NCBI GenBank assembly: GCA_949130485.1
Contig: OX422205.1
Span: 6,618,235 to 6,682,234 of the forward strand
Length of the DNA: 64,000 nucleotides
Source: Agelas oroides
Taxonomy: Eukaryota > Porifera > Demospongiae > Agelasida > Agelasidae
Reading direction: 5' to 3'
Below are positions 1 through 11,300 of this stretch, piece by piece. Each line of letters starts with the position of its first letter. The stretch's first letter is position 1. The translations under genes were made by a program, and so were the position numbers. Under the pieces are notes generated by a model that did no database searches, had not been told where the DNA came from, and worked only from the letters and a program-made list of their open reading frames with translations.

Positions 1-70
1 TGTGAACTCATTTATTTGCTTATTCATATCTCTCCCCCACACACACCGTGAATATGCAATACCTTCAAAA

Positions 71-3000
71 ATGGACGGTTCCAGAATCGGTAAGCAATAC
101 AGCATTGTAAAATGATCCTCGTTTCAGAGAGCAGCTAACCATGTATATACTTGACACTGTCAGTGTGTGTGTGTGTGTGTGTGTGCATGGGTGTGTCCCC
201 ACCAAGTTCTGTACTACTTGTGTTCAATAGATGGTACTACCAACTGATCTCTTACACAAGGCATATCTCATTGCACTCACATTACTCACAACACACTCAC
301 ACAAATGCACTCACATAACACGCACACACACACATACACCTCCACATTCAGGAAAAAGCATCGGCCACGTTTGTAGGCTTTGCCAATCTACCAAACCAAG
401 TGTTTAGGAAATCAGTGAAGAGAGGGTTCCAGTTCTCTCTGATGGTAGTCGGTAAGAGTCTGTTTTGTGCACAGTCGAGTAGTACACTCCCTTACTGTCG
501 AATGATTTCTCTACAGGCCAGAGCGGGCTGGGGAAGTCAACACTCATCAACTCACTTTTTATGACTGATGTCTTTGAGGACAGTGCGTATGAGGGCTCTG
601 CGTACCGTGCCGCTAAGACCACACAGGTAGAGTAATTGATACTGTCCACTGAAAGAACAGCTGTCCATTGGTAACATGTACCATGTAAGCGTTTGATACT
701 GTCCATTAGAAGGTTTGATGGCGTGTCCGTTGAGAGGTTTGATGGTGTGTCCGTTGGGAGGTTTGATGGTGTGTCCGTTGGGAGGTTTGATGGTGTGTCC
801 GTTGGGAGGTTTGATGGTGTGTCCGTTGGGAGATTTGATGGCGTGTCCGTTGGGAGGTTTGATGGTGTGTCCGTTGGGAGGTTTGATGGCGTGTCCGTTG
901 GGAGGTTCGATGGCGTGTCCATTGGGAGGTTCGATGGCGTGTCCATTGGGAGGTTTGATGACGTGTCCATTGGGAGGTTTGATGGCGTGTCCGTTGAGAG
1001 GTTTGATGGCGTGTCCGTTGGGAGGTTCGATGGCGTGTCCATTGGGAGGTTCAATGGCGTGTCCATTGGGAGGTTTGATGACGTGTCCATTGGGAGGTTT
1101 GATGACGTGTCCATTGGGAGGTTTGATGACGTGTCCATTGGGAGGTTTGATGACGTGTCCGTTGGGAGGTTTGATGGCGTGTCCGTTGGGAGGTTTGATG
1201 GCGTGTCCGTTGAGAGGTTTGATGGTGTTCATTTGGAGGTTGTGTTTATTCTTGGGAGGTGCCATTGTTTGGTCTGACCTGTTGATGCAGATGCACACAC
1301 CCTAAGCACTTGTCATACCTGGGTGCATACAAACACACATATGAGGGTGGAGTTGGGGGAAGGGAAAGTGAGGGAGGCAGGGACCATGTTCTGTGAGGGA
1401 GAGGAACTTATCTGGTAGCTTGTGTTGATGCTCATAAGTCGATCTAGCATTCCTCTGCTGTTGTTGACGTGCACTGGAAGCACTCCTTGCTGGGTATCTT
1501 ATTGTGGAATCACTGGCATTCATGTGGACAAGGCTTCCCTTTGAGCAGGGTTGCAGTGAGCTATTGGTGCACGTCATGTAGCTAATGGGGCAGTGTAATG
1601 GGGAGACATCTGTGGTATGCAGATTGTCATTTGTTCCTAGGAATGTTTATGTAGGCACAACCCTTTGTGTAGGTGCTGTCCCCCTACATACACAGCTGGT
1701 ATGGTTAATGGGTGGGCATTGTGGATTATGGGTGTGACCGTTATTTGTCCCTTTCCCCTCAGATCAATGGCTCCACTGTGCACATTCAGGAGGGCGGGGT
1801 TCATCTGGAACTGACAGTTGTGGATACTCCTGGGTTCGGAGATATTGTGGACAACTCCAATTGGTTAGTAGTCTTGAGCTAAGGAGTCTCCCAGCAGTTG
1901 ACCCCCCCCCCCCTCCCTCCCTCCCTCCCTCCCTCCCTCCCCCTTCTCTTCTCTTCGTAGCTGGACCCCCATCATCAGGCATGTGGAGTCTAAGTTTGAA
2001 GATTACCTGAACTCTGAGTCGCGTGTCTTGCGAGAAGCGCTGGAAGACCACCGTATCCACTGCTGCCTCTACTTCATTGCACCCACTGGCCACGGGTAAG
2101 CCCCTCCCATCAAGCAATGATGTTTGATTATTTCACAAATGGTAAGCAATTGAGGGCCTGTCATCACCTTTTTCTCTCTCTACAGGCTGAGGGATATTGA
2201 CGTGGAGTTCATGAGGCAGCTTCATGATAAGGTGTGTGTGTGTGAGTGTGGGTGTGGTCACTGCACACACACACAATGCACTATTGACTCCTATGTTTCT
2301 ATCCTGCGGCGCTAGGTTAATGTTATTCCTGTGATAGCGAAGGCGGACACACTAACACCCGAGGAGTGCCAGAGGTTCAAGAAGCGGGTGAGTGGTGTGT
2401 GGTTTCATCTAGTGTTTATGGAAACCTTATCACTGTGCTGCCAGGGAGAAGTGTGCTTACCACCTCACCAGAGGCAAACATGGGGGAGGCTAGCACTTCC
2501 TTAGATGGGGAATGGCTGCATTAGATCACCCAGCTCCTCATTATACCAGTACCCTCACACCCTCACACACTCATGTCCTTCTACCCTCACATCCTTGTGT
2601 CCTCACACCCTCTCATCCTCACTCCCACCCTCATACCCTCACATCCTCCCATCCTCACTCCCACCCTCATACCCTCACATCCTCCCATCCTCACTCCCAC
2701 CCTCACATCCTCCCACCCTCACATCCTCACACCCTCACCCTCAGATTCTGCGTGAGATTGAAGAGAATAAGATCCGGATCTACCAATTTCCTGACATGGA
2801 GGGAGATGCTGAGGAAGTCGCCGCTAACAGGAAGCTAAGGGTGTGTACATACTGTAGCCACTGGTTACAACACAGTCAACTTTATTCACTCCCCCCCTCC
2901 CCTCCTCCCCTTGCCCAGGAGACCATCCCCTTTGCGGTGGTGGGTAGCAACACAGTGGTTGAGGTGAACAATAAGAAGGTGCGAGGGCGGACCTATCCCT

Positions 3001-5198
3001 GGGGTGTGGCTGAAGTTGACAACATTGAGCACTGTGACTTCACCACTCTCAGAAACATGCTCATCAGGTGAGGACAGCTGTTCTGTTATATAGTTATCAG
3101 GTTTTGTTGACAGTTACTGTAAGTGTTCAGGTGCTAATGTTGACGCTAGCAGTTGGCCCACTTCCTGTCTCACAGGACACACATGCAGGATCTGAAGGAC
3201 GTGACCAACAATGTCCACTATGAGAACTATCGCTGCAACAAGCTGGCGGGGGTTGTGAACTCCCCTGACCCCAAGCAAGCACCAACCCAGGCTCCCTCCA
3301 GGTTTGCTCTACAGTAATGAATGAAGGCAAAACCTTGTTCTGAGCGCATAAGAACGGGTGGCTAGAGTGAGAGCATGTAACTCAGTAGAATTTACCGCCA
3401 GTACTAAGAATAGTAACATGTATTGTGCATGCTGCGTAGACGTACGACATTGTTGCTACAGTACGTAACTGGGTGTTCTACTATTTTTAGTACAGTTCAA
3501 TAACTTTGACCGGACTGTGGGCTTCTATTGGAGTTACACACTCTTACTTACTCTCTATTTTTTTCCTTCACCCTCCCTCATCCCCTCACCCGTCACAGAG
3601 ATCCCCTTGCACAGTTTGAGGTGGAGAAGAGAGAGCATGAGGTGAAGATGCACAAGATGGAACAGGAGATGGAGGAGGTGTTTGAGATGAAGGTCCAGGA
3701 GAAACTACAGAAGCTCAAGGACATTGAGGCTGATGTGAGTTGGAGAGAGGGACAGGGATCACAGATAATGGGCTCTAACGGAGAAAGGGAGCAGAAGGGT
3801 CACAGACCATGGGCTCCAGTGGAGAGAGGAAAAACGGCCATGGGCTCCAGTAGGGAGCGGAAGGGTCACGGGCCATGGGCTCCAGTAGGGAGCAGAAGGG
3901 TCACAGACCATGGGCTCCAGTGGAGAGAGGAAAAACGGCCATGGGCTCCAGTAGGGAGTGGAAGGGTCACGGGCCATGGGCTCCAGTAGGGAGCAGAAGG
4001 GTCACGGACCATGGGCTCCAGTAGGGAGCAGAAGGGTCACGGGCCATGGGCTCCAGTAGGGAGCAGAAAGGTCACGGGCCATGGGCTCCAGTAGGGAGCA
4101 GAAGGGTCACGGGCCATGGGCTCCAGTAGGGAGCAGAAGGGTCACGGGCCATGGGCTCCAGCAGAGAGAGGAAAAAGGGCCATGGGCTCCAGTAGGGAGC
4201 GGAAGGGTCACGGGCAGTAAGGAGCAGAAGGGTCACGGGCCATGGGCTCCAATAGGGAGTAGAAGGGTCACGGGCCATGGGCTCCAGTAGGGAGCAGAAG
4301 GGTCACGGGCCATGGGCTCCAGCAGAGAGAGGAAAAAGGGCCATGGGCTCCAGTAGGGAGCGGAAGGGTCACGGGCCATGGGCTCCAATAGGGAGTAGAA
4401 GGGTCACGGGCCATGGGCTTCAGTAGGGAGCAGAAAGGTCACGGGCCATGGGCTCCAGTAGGGAGCAGAAAGGTCACGGGCCATGGGCTCCAGTAGGGAG
4501 CAGAAGGGTCACGGGCCATGGGCTCCAGCGGAGAGAGGAAGGGTCATGGGCCATGGGCTCCAATAGGAGAGAAAGGGATTACGTGCCCAGCCTGCGCGCG
4601 CCTCCCAGCGAGAAGCGGTCTGGTGAACAAAGTCAAATTCCTTAGGCTTATTCCCCATTGAGTATGTGTCGTACCTAAGTGTTTGATTGTTGCTAGGTTA
4701 CACTGTCCAAAGCGTTGTGCTACCCAAGAAATTGGGTTACTGTTAGTACAGAGATGGTCTTGTGGCTGCTAGGAAGTCTGCCAACTGCCTATGATTAGTG
4801 ATTTGAAGATAGTTTGATTGGGAAACCTTATGTGCATGAAAGGTTGCACTGCCCAGTGTTTATACTTAATCAAAGTTTCCCCTCCTACACACACACAGCT
4901 GAACCGGCGCAAGGAGCAAATGAAGCGTGCTCTAGAGCAGCAGCAGCGAGAGCTAGCAGAGAAGCGCAAACAGTTTGACGAGGACAAGCGTCTCTTTGAA
5001 GAGGAGCACCAGAAATACATGGAGGAGTTGGAAGCCAGCATGAGGTCAGCTCCCTCCCTCCCCCCCCCCCCAACTTGAGAGATTGTCTTGTTCATGTGTG
5101 TAATCCTCCCTCCCTCCCTCCCTCCCTCCCTCCCTCCCTCCCACTCTCCACTCTCCAGAAAGGACACACACAAGAAAGACAAACACAAGAAGAAGTGA
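71..5198 (+). CDS. SEPT7-like: Septin, septin-7 type GTPase (5' end uncertain)
   Basis: Septins are GTP-binding proteins that form hetero-oligomeric filaments at the cortex and in cytokinesis. Coding exons seen: 352-451, 517-626, 1763-1863, 1961-2095, 2186-2231, 2316-2387, 2745-2840, 2919-3067, 3176-3301, 3599-3734, 4899-5044, 5159-5198 (stop TGA). The protein opens with [20 protein letters not shown], then G1 [10 protein letters not shown]3 DTPGFGD and G4 AKAD. It continues with the septin unique element around [19 protein letters not shown], a C-terminal coiled coil ([16 protein letters not shown] and onward) and a Lys-rich tail ending KDKHKKK. Family knowledge places this closest to septin-7. 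The start is unclear: an ATG at 71 gives a short exon to 89 followed by GTAAG, but phase agreement with 352 needs a weak acceptor near 361, so the true first exon may lie left of the window. Introns 2 and 10 hold large minisatellites. Confidence 0.93.
700..1230. repeat. 24-base minisatellite in septin intron 2
   Basis: About 21 head-to-tail copies of a 24-base unit of the form GGAGGTTTGATGGCGTGTCC followed by GTTG, with C/T and G/A variants shared between neighbouring copies, which suggests local duplication. Because 24 is a multiple of three, several frames stay open through the array and give artificial repeat peptides. Those frames are not genes: they lie inside a septin intron. Confidence 0.95.
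2560..2744. repeat. Pyrimidine/A-rich tandem repeat before septin exon 7
   Basis: Imperfect repeats of CCTCACATCCTCCCATCCTC-like sequence fill the end of septin intron 6 and run straight into the acceptor TCAG at 2741-2744. The array forms the polypyrimidine tract of this intron. Confidence 0.8.
3760..4570. repeat. 35-base minisatellite in septin intron 10
   Basis: Over 20 copies of a unit reading GGGCCATGGGCTCCAGTAGG then GAGCAGAAGGGTCAC (35 bases), mixed with variants carrying AGAGAGGAAAAA. It enlarges the intron between exons 3599-3734 and 4899-5044 to about 1.16 kb. Several reading frames stay open on both strands but none shows gene-like sequence. Confidence 0.95.
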
Positions 5199-5721
5199 AC
5201 CACAATCATTACCTAGCTCGTGTTTCATTAGTAATTGCAAGTTAGAACAGTTCTTTTGTTTTTTCATAATGCAGCACACGGACATGCAATCCCTACTCCA
5301 CCACACACACATCCTCATGCTAATATTCAATTTGGCATAGCAATTTCTCTAGTGTTTTATTTTAGAGGTGTTTTATATTTCTAGTAGGTGTGGAGCTGCT
5401 GTGTTGGATGGTTTTGTGCAATGTACTGCTTGCCCCACACACAGATGTGCGGGTCTATCTCCATGTCTTGAAAACATTCGTACAATAGGCAACCAAGTAA
5501 ATGGTGGCAGTGTCACTTGACTTAGTGTTTTAGTCATGTGATTTCGCACCTTTTGGATACCTGAAGGGATGTAAACAACACGTGCATCAATACACGTTCA
5601 CATGTTAGCTGCCAGTGGTGTAAGTTGGTACTAAAAAGGACAAAATTGAAATTCAAGCACAGGAAACTGTAGAAATGGCTACACACACATTGATGAGAGG
5701 ACAATCATAAGAGAATGTTAG
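5199..5721. other. Tail-to-tail gap, septin / unknown gene
   Basis: Non-coding space between two convergent stop codons, so it must hold both 3' UTRs. I see no clear AATAAA signal, no repeat unit and no reading frame of note. Confidence 0.6.
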
Positions 5722-6820
5722 CTAGTGGGACACTTGAGGGAGGGTGGTGATCCTCTTGCCCCTGATCACTGTAGTTGCTGTGATTGGCTTCAGTCGGTGC
5801 AGAGTCACAGCCGTCACTCCGTGGGGTGCAATGCTTGGCCTTGCTGGGTAGACCTTGTGTGAAGGCTGTGTACCCACTGGCCCTGAGGTGTGTTTGTGTG
5901 CTGGGGTGGATACACCACCCCTTTCTGTGTCCCACACTTGACCACTGGATGGTTGCTTCCTTTCAGATGATGGTCTACAAACAGTCAGGGGGAATGTGTA
6001 CCCTCTCATGTGGACATGTGTCTCCCTGGGCACCGGTGCCAGGTGTCTGCTGTATGTAATGGAGATATCCATGGGTCCTTGGTCGTGGTGGGTGTACCGC
6101 TCCAGTATTGGAGGAGCGTGTACAAGGTGCATTGTGTGGAGGGGTGAGTGTTTCATTAGGGGGTGCAGGAGGGGCAAGGTGGTGTGCCGAGAGCAGTGGG
6201 ACTAACGAGAGAGAGAGAACAAAGACACTATTCATGTTGCTGGCATTGGAGAGGCATGCAGCAATTATTACCACTGTGCATTGTGTCGTAGCAACAGTTG
6301 GCCAACCGTGGTGAAGCCACATTGCAGCACCATTAGGCAAAGTGTGAGTAACTCACTTCACATGAATAATGTTTAGATAACAAGCGAATGTCAACAAAGT
6401 TTGAGTAATGGATGAGTACACAACTGTAGATTGCATGGAGTGATCAGGGTATGCTAGCTACACAAACATGAGTTTGTTCCTCAAACTCACCGTCATGAGC
6501 TCAAGGCTGTCTCTGAGCTGTGCACATGACAGCTCTCCTAGCTCACACTCAATCTGCTCCAGTGGCCTCAAGGGGAAAGAGCACTGAGTCAGGGAGCGCT
6601 TGGTATGATGGTGGCACTTTGGGTTTGTGAAGACCTTATGTTTCTGGGTGTTTGGTGCCGTCTTATCTGGCAAATGTTGGCAGGCGGTAGTTTTGAGTGC
6701 CAGTGGGCCCCTCTTGGGGACTGTGACAGGTTTGGGGAGCCTTCTCTTAGGCCCCTTCTCTCCTGTCTCCTCTCCCAGTGCCAGCAGGTAGGACTGGGGA
6801 GTGGTAAAGTCCTCCTGCAT
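5722..6820 (-). CDS. Unrecognised protein, two exons, about 269 aa
   Basis: Exon 1 is 6820-6491 (110 codons) and exon 2 is 6201-5722 (159 codons plus stop). They are joined by a 289-base intron with GTGAG donor and TTAG acceptor, both in phase 0. Two whole-codon exons joined by consensus splice sites support a real gene. The protein starts MQEDFTTPQSYLLALGEE, is rich in Lys, Pro, His and Arg, and has a short segment IECELGELSCAQLRDSLELM that could form an amphipathic helix. The C-terminal half is basic and low in hydrophobic residues; I see no membrane segment or known domain. TACAG at 6842-6838 could be an acceptor for an upstream exon, so the start is provisional. It stands head-to-head with the PTB gene at 7105. 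I do not recognise the family. Confidence 0.55.
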
Positions 6821-7037
6821 GTCCCGTGGACAGCACTGTATAAAATTAACAAAGTGTATGTGGCTCCAGTAGGAAAATCAATTTACCATTGTTATACAAG
6901 GGCAATAGCATTCATGATCGTTTTTCTTTTGCTAAAGTAATTTAAAGCAAGGCAACCATACAACAGTGTATATGTACATGTACTTGCAAAGTGCCCGGAA
7001 CTAATAATTGCGCAGGCAATTAGCGCTTTGTGCTTTG

Positions 7038-7046
7038 TATAAATAG
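7038..7046 (+). promoter_or_regulatory. TATA box of the PTB-domain gene
   Basis: TATAAATAG, 59 bases before the first ATG at 7105. The spacing allows a transcription start near 7070. It sits in the 284-base gap between divergent start codons (6820 and 7105). Confidence 0.6.
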
Positions 7047-7104
7047 CGCTGTTTTGAAATTCTGCAAAATTATCGCGACGTACTTAGACTTAGTATAGTA
7101 GTGT

Positions 7105-7971
7105 TTGGAAGTTTGTCACCTCGCTTCAGAGAACTTGGCGAGCGGTGCTGACATGGCGAACGTGAAAAGGCCGTTCATTCGGAGCGTAAGCATCGGGAAC
7201 GTGTTCAAGCGGAGGAGGAACCCTTACCAGCCTTGGCAAGACGAGGACTCGTTGCTGGATGAAGAGAGACCACCCAACCAGAATCCTGCCGTCCAGTTCA
7301 TAGAAGAGAACATTGGCGCTCCGCTGGGAGACTGGCAGTCTACCAACCAAACAGACAGCGGTGTGACCACACCACCTGCTTCAACCACGCTAACAGAGCT
7401 GGATATCACCCTGACTGGTAGTGTGACCACACCACCTGCTTCAACCACGCCAACAGAGCTGGATATCACCCTGACTGGTAGTGTGAATGGAGAAGGTATT
7501 CAGCTGACAGACTGCTTCTACCTGGGTTCATATGACATGACAGGCATGACCATCAGGGGAAGGGGTTGTATCGACTTTCCTGCAGGCTACCTTTGGGAGA
7601 ACACGCAAGAGAACACACAGAGGAGACGCAAAAACTCTCTCCCAACAAAGTTTGATTCTTACAGACCAAAGTATGTAAGACTGATCGCTGGGAAGAACGA
7701 CTTGCAAGTGTTTGATTGCCACAGCAACAACCTCATCGTTGAGTTTGGCTACAACACAATAGCGTTTGTAGGCACCCATCCGAAGCACACTCGTCTGTTT
7801 GCCTTCATTGCCCAGGCAAAGGGGAAGCAAACACCGTTCTGCCATGCCTTCAAGTGTGAGGACAAGGAGAGCGCAAGCACAACAGCCAACACTCTCTCCA
7901 ACGTATTTCAGAAGAAGGTTGAAGAGATGAAGACTATCCAGATAGGAGCAAGCGTCACTGTTGTCAGTTGA
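7105..7971 (+). CDS. Intronless PTB/PID-domain protein, 288 aa
   Basis: Single open frame ending TGA. Residues about 130-285 look like a phosphotyrosine-binding (PTB/PID) fold: NGEGIQLTDCFYLGSYDMTG, later KYVRLIAGKNDLQVFDCHSN, NTIAFVGTHPKHTRLFAFIA and a C-terminal helix NTLSNVFQKKVEEMKTI. This resembles adaptor PTB domains of the Numb/Dab/GULP class, which bind NPxY-type tails of receptors at the membrane. The N-terminal 110 residues are polar and include a 20-residue tandem duplication (VTTPPASTTLTELDITLTGS then the same with one Leu to Pro change). The ATG at 7153 has a better context (GACATGG) and may be the true start. It has no intron while most of its neighbours have many, so it could be a retrocopy. 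Exact family member is not certain. Confidence 0.8.
   Translation: MEVCHLASENLASGADMANVKRPFIRSVSIGNVFKRRRNPYQPWQDEDSLLDEERPPNQNPAVQFIEENIGAPLGDWQSTNQTDSGVTTPPASTTLTELDITLTGSVTTPPASTTPTELDITLTGSVNGEGIQLTDCFYLGSYDMTGMTIRGRGCIDFPAGYLWENTQENTQRRRKNSLPTKFDSYRPKYVRLIAGKNDLQVFDCHSNNLIVEFGYNTIAFVGTHPKHTRLFAFIAQAKGKQTPFCHAFKCEDKESASTTANTLSNVFQKKVEEMKTIQIGASVTVVS
7361..7483 (+). repeat. 60-base in-frame tandem duplication inside the PTB gene
   Basis: Two adjacent 60-base copies that differ at one base (CTAACAGAG against CCAACAGAG), encoding a Thr/Pro-rich 20-residue unit twice. The near identity points to a recent event. Confidence 0.9.
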
Positions 7972-8359
7972 ACTGATTGTTTTTGTATTCTCTTGTGAAA
8001 CTGGTCCTGTACACACACGTGCCACACTGTGACTCTTTCTTGATCTCTCTTTCGTGCTGTATTTTTCACTGTTTGCACTGTTTATGCCATTGCATTGTTA
8101 CCACTTGCCTGAGTACCTGGTACAAAATCACTTTTTAATGTTATATGTGTTGGCGCCTTTGGATGCACTAGTGCATGCATGTGCAACCTACCTTACTTCC
8201 ACTGGCTTGCCCGGCCCAAAGGTGAACGCCTTCTTTTTTTAATGTACCGTGCGCGCAATAACAAACCGCTTTCTTCCGTATACTAGAATCTGTTTGGCTG
8301 CTGCTTACGCCTTTCTTACATGGCTTGCTAGCTGCCGGTTTTCCTCCACAATCGAGACA
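7972..8359. other. Gap between PTB gene and K-Cl cotransporter
   Basis: Holds the PTB 3' UTR and the promoter and 5' UTR of the next + strand gene. An in-frame ATG at 8249 upstream of the chosen cotransporter start could lengthen its N-terminus by 37 residues. I see no repeat or RNA gene here. Confidence 0.5.
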
Positions 8360-11300
8360 ATGTCCTCGCGGTTTGAAGTCACAGACGTGAGGGGAGAAGA
8401 AGTGGCAGCGGAGGAGGGCGTTGCTCCGGATCAGAGGCGCCACGGTACCTAAGAGAAGCTTGTGACATGTTTTGACCCACTGCTAGTGCATGTTGTTTGT
8501 CGTGTCTGAGAGGACGTGGAGTGACACTATGAAGCTTAGTTTATCACAGTAATACCTATAAATGTCTAGTGCCAGTAGTGGGCACAGAGATGAGTCACGT
8601 GACGAGTTGGGGGCGTGTATAGCACAAATCTGCTTGTGTGTGCCAACTTTACCCCCCTCCCCCTCCCACACACATGTTCCTTCTCTCCTGCAGACCGCAC
8701 TGAGAGTTCAGATGGCCCTGCTAGGAACTACCTGACCCTGGACAATGTTGAGAGGAACCAGCTGTCCGTCACCTCTGGTAACCTTGCACTGTATGAGGTC
8801 AGTGCCGCGGACAGCTTACTTGCCCACTTGTCACCTCCACGAGACCACATACCATATATGGCAACTGAGGATGTTTAGGCTAGTTTAGGCTGCCCAAGTA
8901 TGTGTGAGTGCTGACAGTTCATGTTGTGCAAATTTTGACTGGGCCAGGGATGTGTACAAGTGATGTGTACAAGTGATGTCACTTTCAGGACAAGCTGTAT
9001 GGCTTCAGTAGTGTATTTGATTTTAGTGAAACCACAATTAGCCACCACTAGAATCTTTGTATGCCAACATCAGGTGGACAGTGACAGCTTGATACTCTAA
9101 CAGAATGTGGACAATGATTGCTTGATACTCTAACAGAATGTGGACAATGACTGCTTGATACTCTAACAGAATGTGGATGATGACTGCTTGATACTCTAAC
9201 AGAATGTGGATGATGACTGCTTGATACTCTAACAGAATGTGGACGATGAATGCTCGATACTTTAACAGAATGTGGATGATGAATGCTCGATAGTTTAACC
9301 ATATTAGGATAATAAATGCTTGGTACTTTAAGCACATTAAGAGAATAAATTCTTTGTATACCATTGGCATAAAACCATGCGTGCCCTACCCACACAGGAG
9401 GAGTTGCAGCATCGTCCCAAGATCTCTACACTTCTGTCCTCCCTCGTGCAGTATGATCCCGTCCAACCTAACCCCTTGTCTGCCAAGGGCAAAGGTCGCC
9501 AGAAAAAGAAGGTGAGTGGATACATGGTGGCAAACCTTAACTCTCCTTCATCCCCTCCCTCCCCTCCCTCCCCTCCCTCCCCTCCCTCCCCTCCCTCCCC
9601 TCCCTCCCCTCCCTCCCCTCCCTCCCCTCCCTCCCCTCCCTCCCCTCCCTCCCCTCCCCTCCCTCCCCTCCCTCCCCTCCCTTCCCTCCCTCCCCTCCCT
9701 CTCCTCCCCTCCCTCCCCTCCCCTCCCTCTCCTTCATCCCCTCCCTCCCCTCCCTCCCCTCCCTCCCCTCCCTCCCCTCCCTCCCCTCCCTCCCCTCCCT
9801 CCCCTCCCTTCCCTCCCTCCCTCCCCTCCCTCCCCTCCCTCTCCTCCCCTCCCTCCCCTCCCTCCCCTCCCTCCCCTCCCTCCCCTCCCTCCCCTCCCCT
9901 CCCTCCCCTCCCTTCCCTCCTTCCCTCCCTCCCCTCCTTCCCTCCCTCCCCTCCTTCCCTCCCTCCCCTCCCTCCCCTCCCTCCCCTCCCTCCCCTCCCT
10001 CCCCTCCCCTCCCTCTCCTCCCTCCCCTCCCTCCCCTCCCTCTCCTCCCTTCCCTCCCCTCCCTCCCCTCCCTCCCCTCCCTCCCCTCCCCTCCCCTCCC
10101 TCCCCTCCCTTCCCTCCTTCCCTCTCTCCCCTCCCTCCCCTCCCTTCCCTCCCCCTCCAGGCCAATCTAGGCACTATAATGGGTGTGTACCTGCCGACAC
10201 TACAGAATATTTTGGGTGTGATTCTGTTTCTCCGACTGAGCTGGATCGTGGGTGTTGCTGGCGTAGGACAAGCCTTCCTCCTAGTGTTCCTCTGCTGTTC
10301 CACAGTAAGAGAATGGAAGGGGAGGAGGGGGAAGAGAAAGGGGGGAAGGGGGGAAGGGAGGGGGGGAGGGAAGAAGAGGAGGGGGGAGGGAGGGGGGGGA
10401 GGGATAATGGAGCCATGTGTTTGAGTCTAGTCACTGTTGGCTCCCTTCACAGACGTTGCTTACTGCCATCTCCATGAGTGCTATAGCTACCAATGGACAT
10501 GTACCAGGTAACAGCTCGCCGAGAAACAACATTCTACTCTGCTTTCATTGTTGCTGTCCATGTATCAGTTTTGATGATTGAGTCAACTCTCAAACCGTTT
10601 CCCTCCTCGTCCTCTCCTCCATCTCCTCCTCCTCCCCCTCCATCTCCTCCTCTTCCTCCTTTCCTTCCCCTCCTCTCTAGCTGGTGGCTCCTATTTTATG
10701 ATATCACGAAACCTTGGTCCAGAGTTTGGTGGGGCTGTTGGTATTCTGTTCTACCTGGCCACCACATTCGCTACCTCCCTCTATGTTGTGGGTGCCATTG
10801 AGATACTGCTGGTGAGTGGTGTGACCTGCTGTGGTGAGAGTGTTTGCACAATTTCACCATTTGTGGGTGCCTGTCGTCATCATTGTGTAGTGATTCCTTG
10901 ATAGGGTCAGTTCCTTCATAGTGATGTGAATATACTCACAAGATACAATGTGCCATAGAGTGCTAAAAGATTTCTCCTCTATCCTCCCTAGACGTACATC
11001 TTGCCCCAGATCTCCCTCTTCAACCCAATCACGGGAAACCCCCAGAACCTGTTCAACAACATTCGAGTCTACGGCACCATCCTCCTCCTCCTCATGAGTG
11101 TCATCGTCTTCATCGGAGTCAAAATTGTGAGATGCTGTCTCTGGACAGTCTGGCGCCTTACTCTGTTGCTATGGCAACATTACATGGTGTTATAGTATTT
11201 CCTCTGACCTGCAGGTGAACTGGTTTGCCACGCTCTGTCTGGTGTGTGTGTTGGTGGCAGTGGTGTCCATCTATGCTGGAGCTTTCAACCCTGTACCCCG

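Noticed and set aside
404-1305. Four long open frames (about 190 to 250 codons) on both strands with repeating MDTPSNLP or GRFDGVSV peptides
   Set aside because: They come from the 24-base minisatellite whose unit is divisible by three, and they lie inside a septin intron between well-supported exons.
3760-4650. CRISPR-like appearance of regularly spaced repeats
   Set aside because: Units are contiguous with no unique spacers; it is a minisatellite in an animal intron.
9377-10477. Long Pro/Leu/Ser open frames of 300 to 366 codons
   Set aside because: Translation of the CCCTCCCCT tract plus pieces of true KCC exons; splice sites at 9511 and 10161 join the real protein without them.
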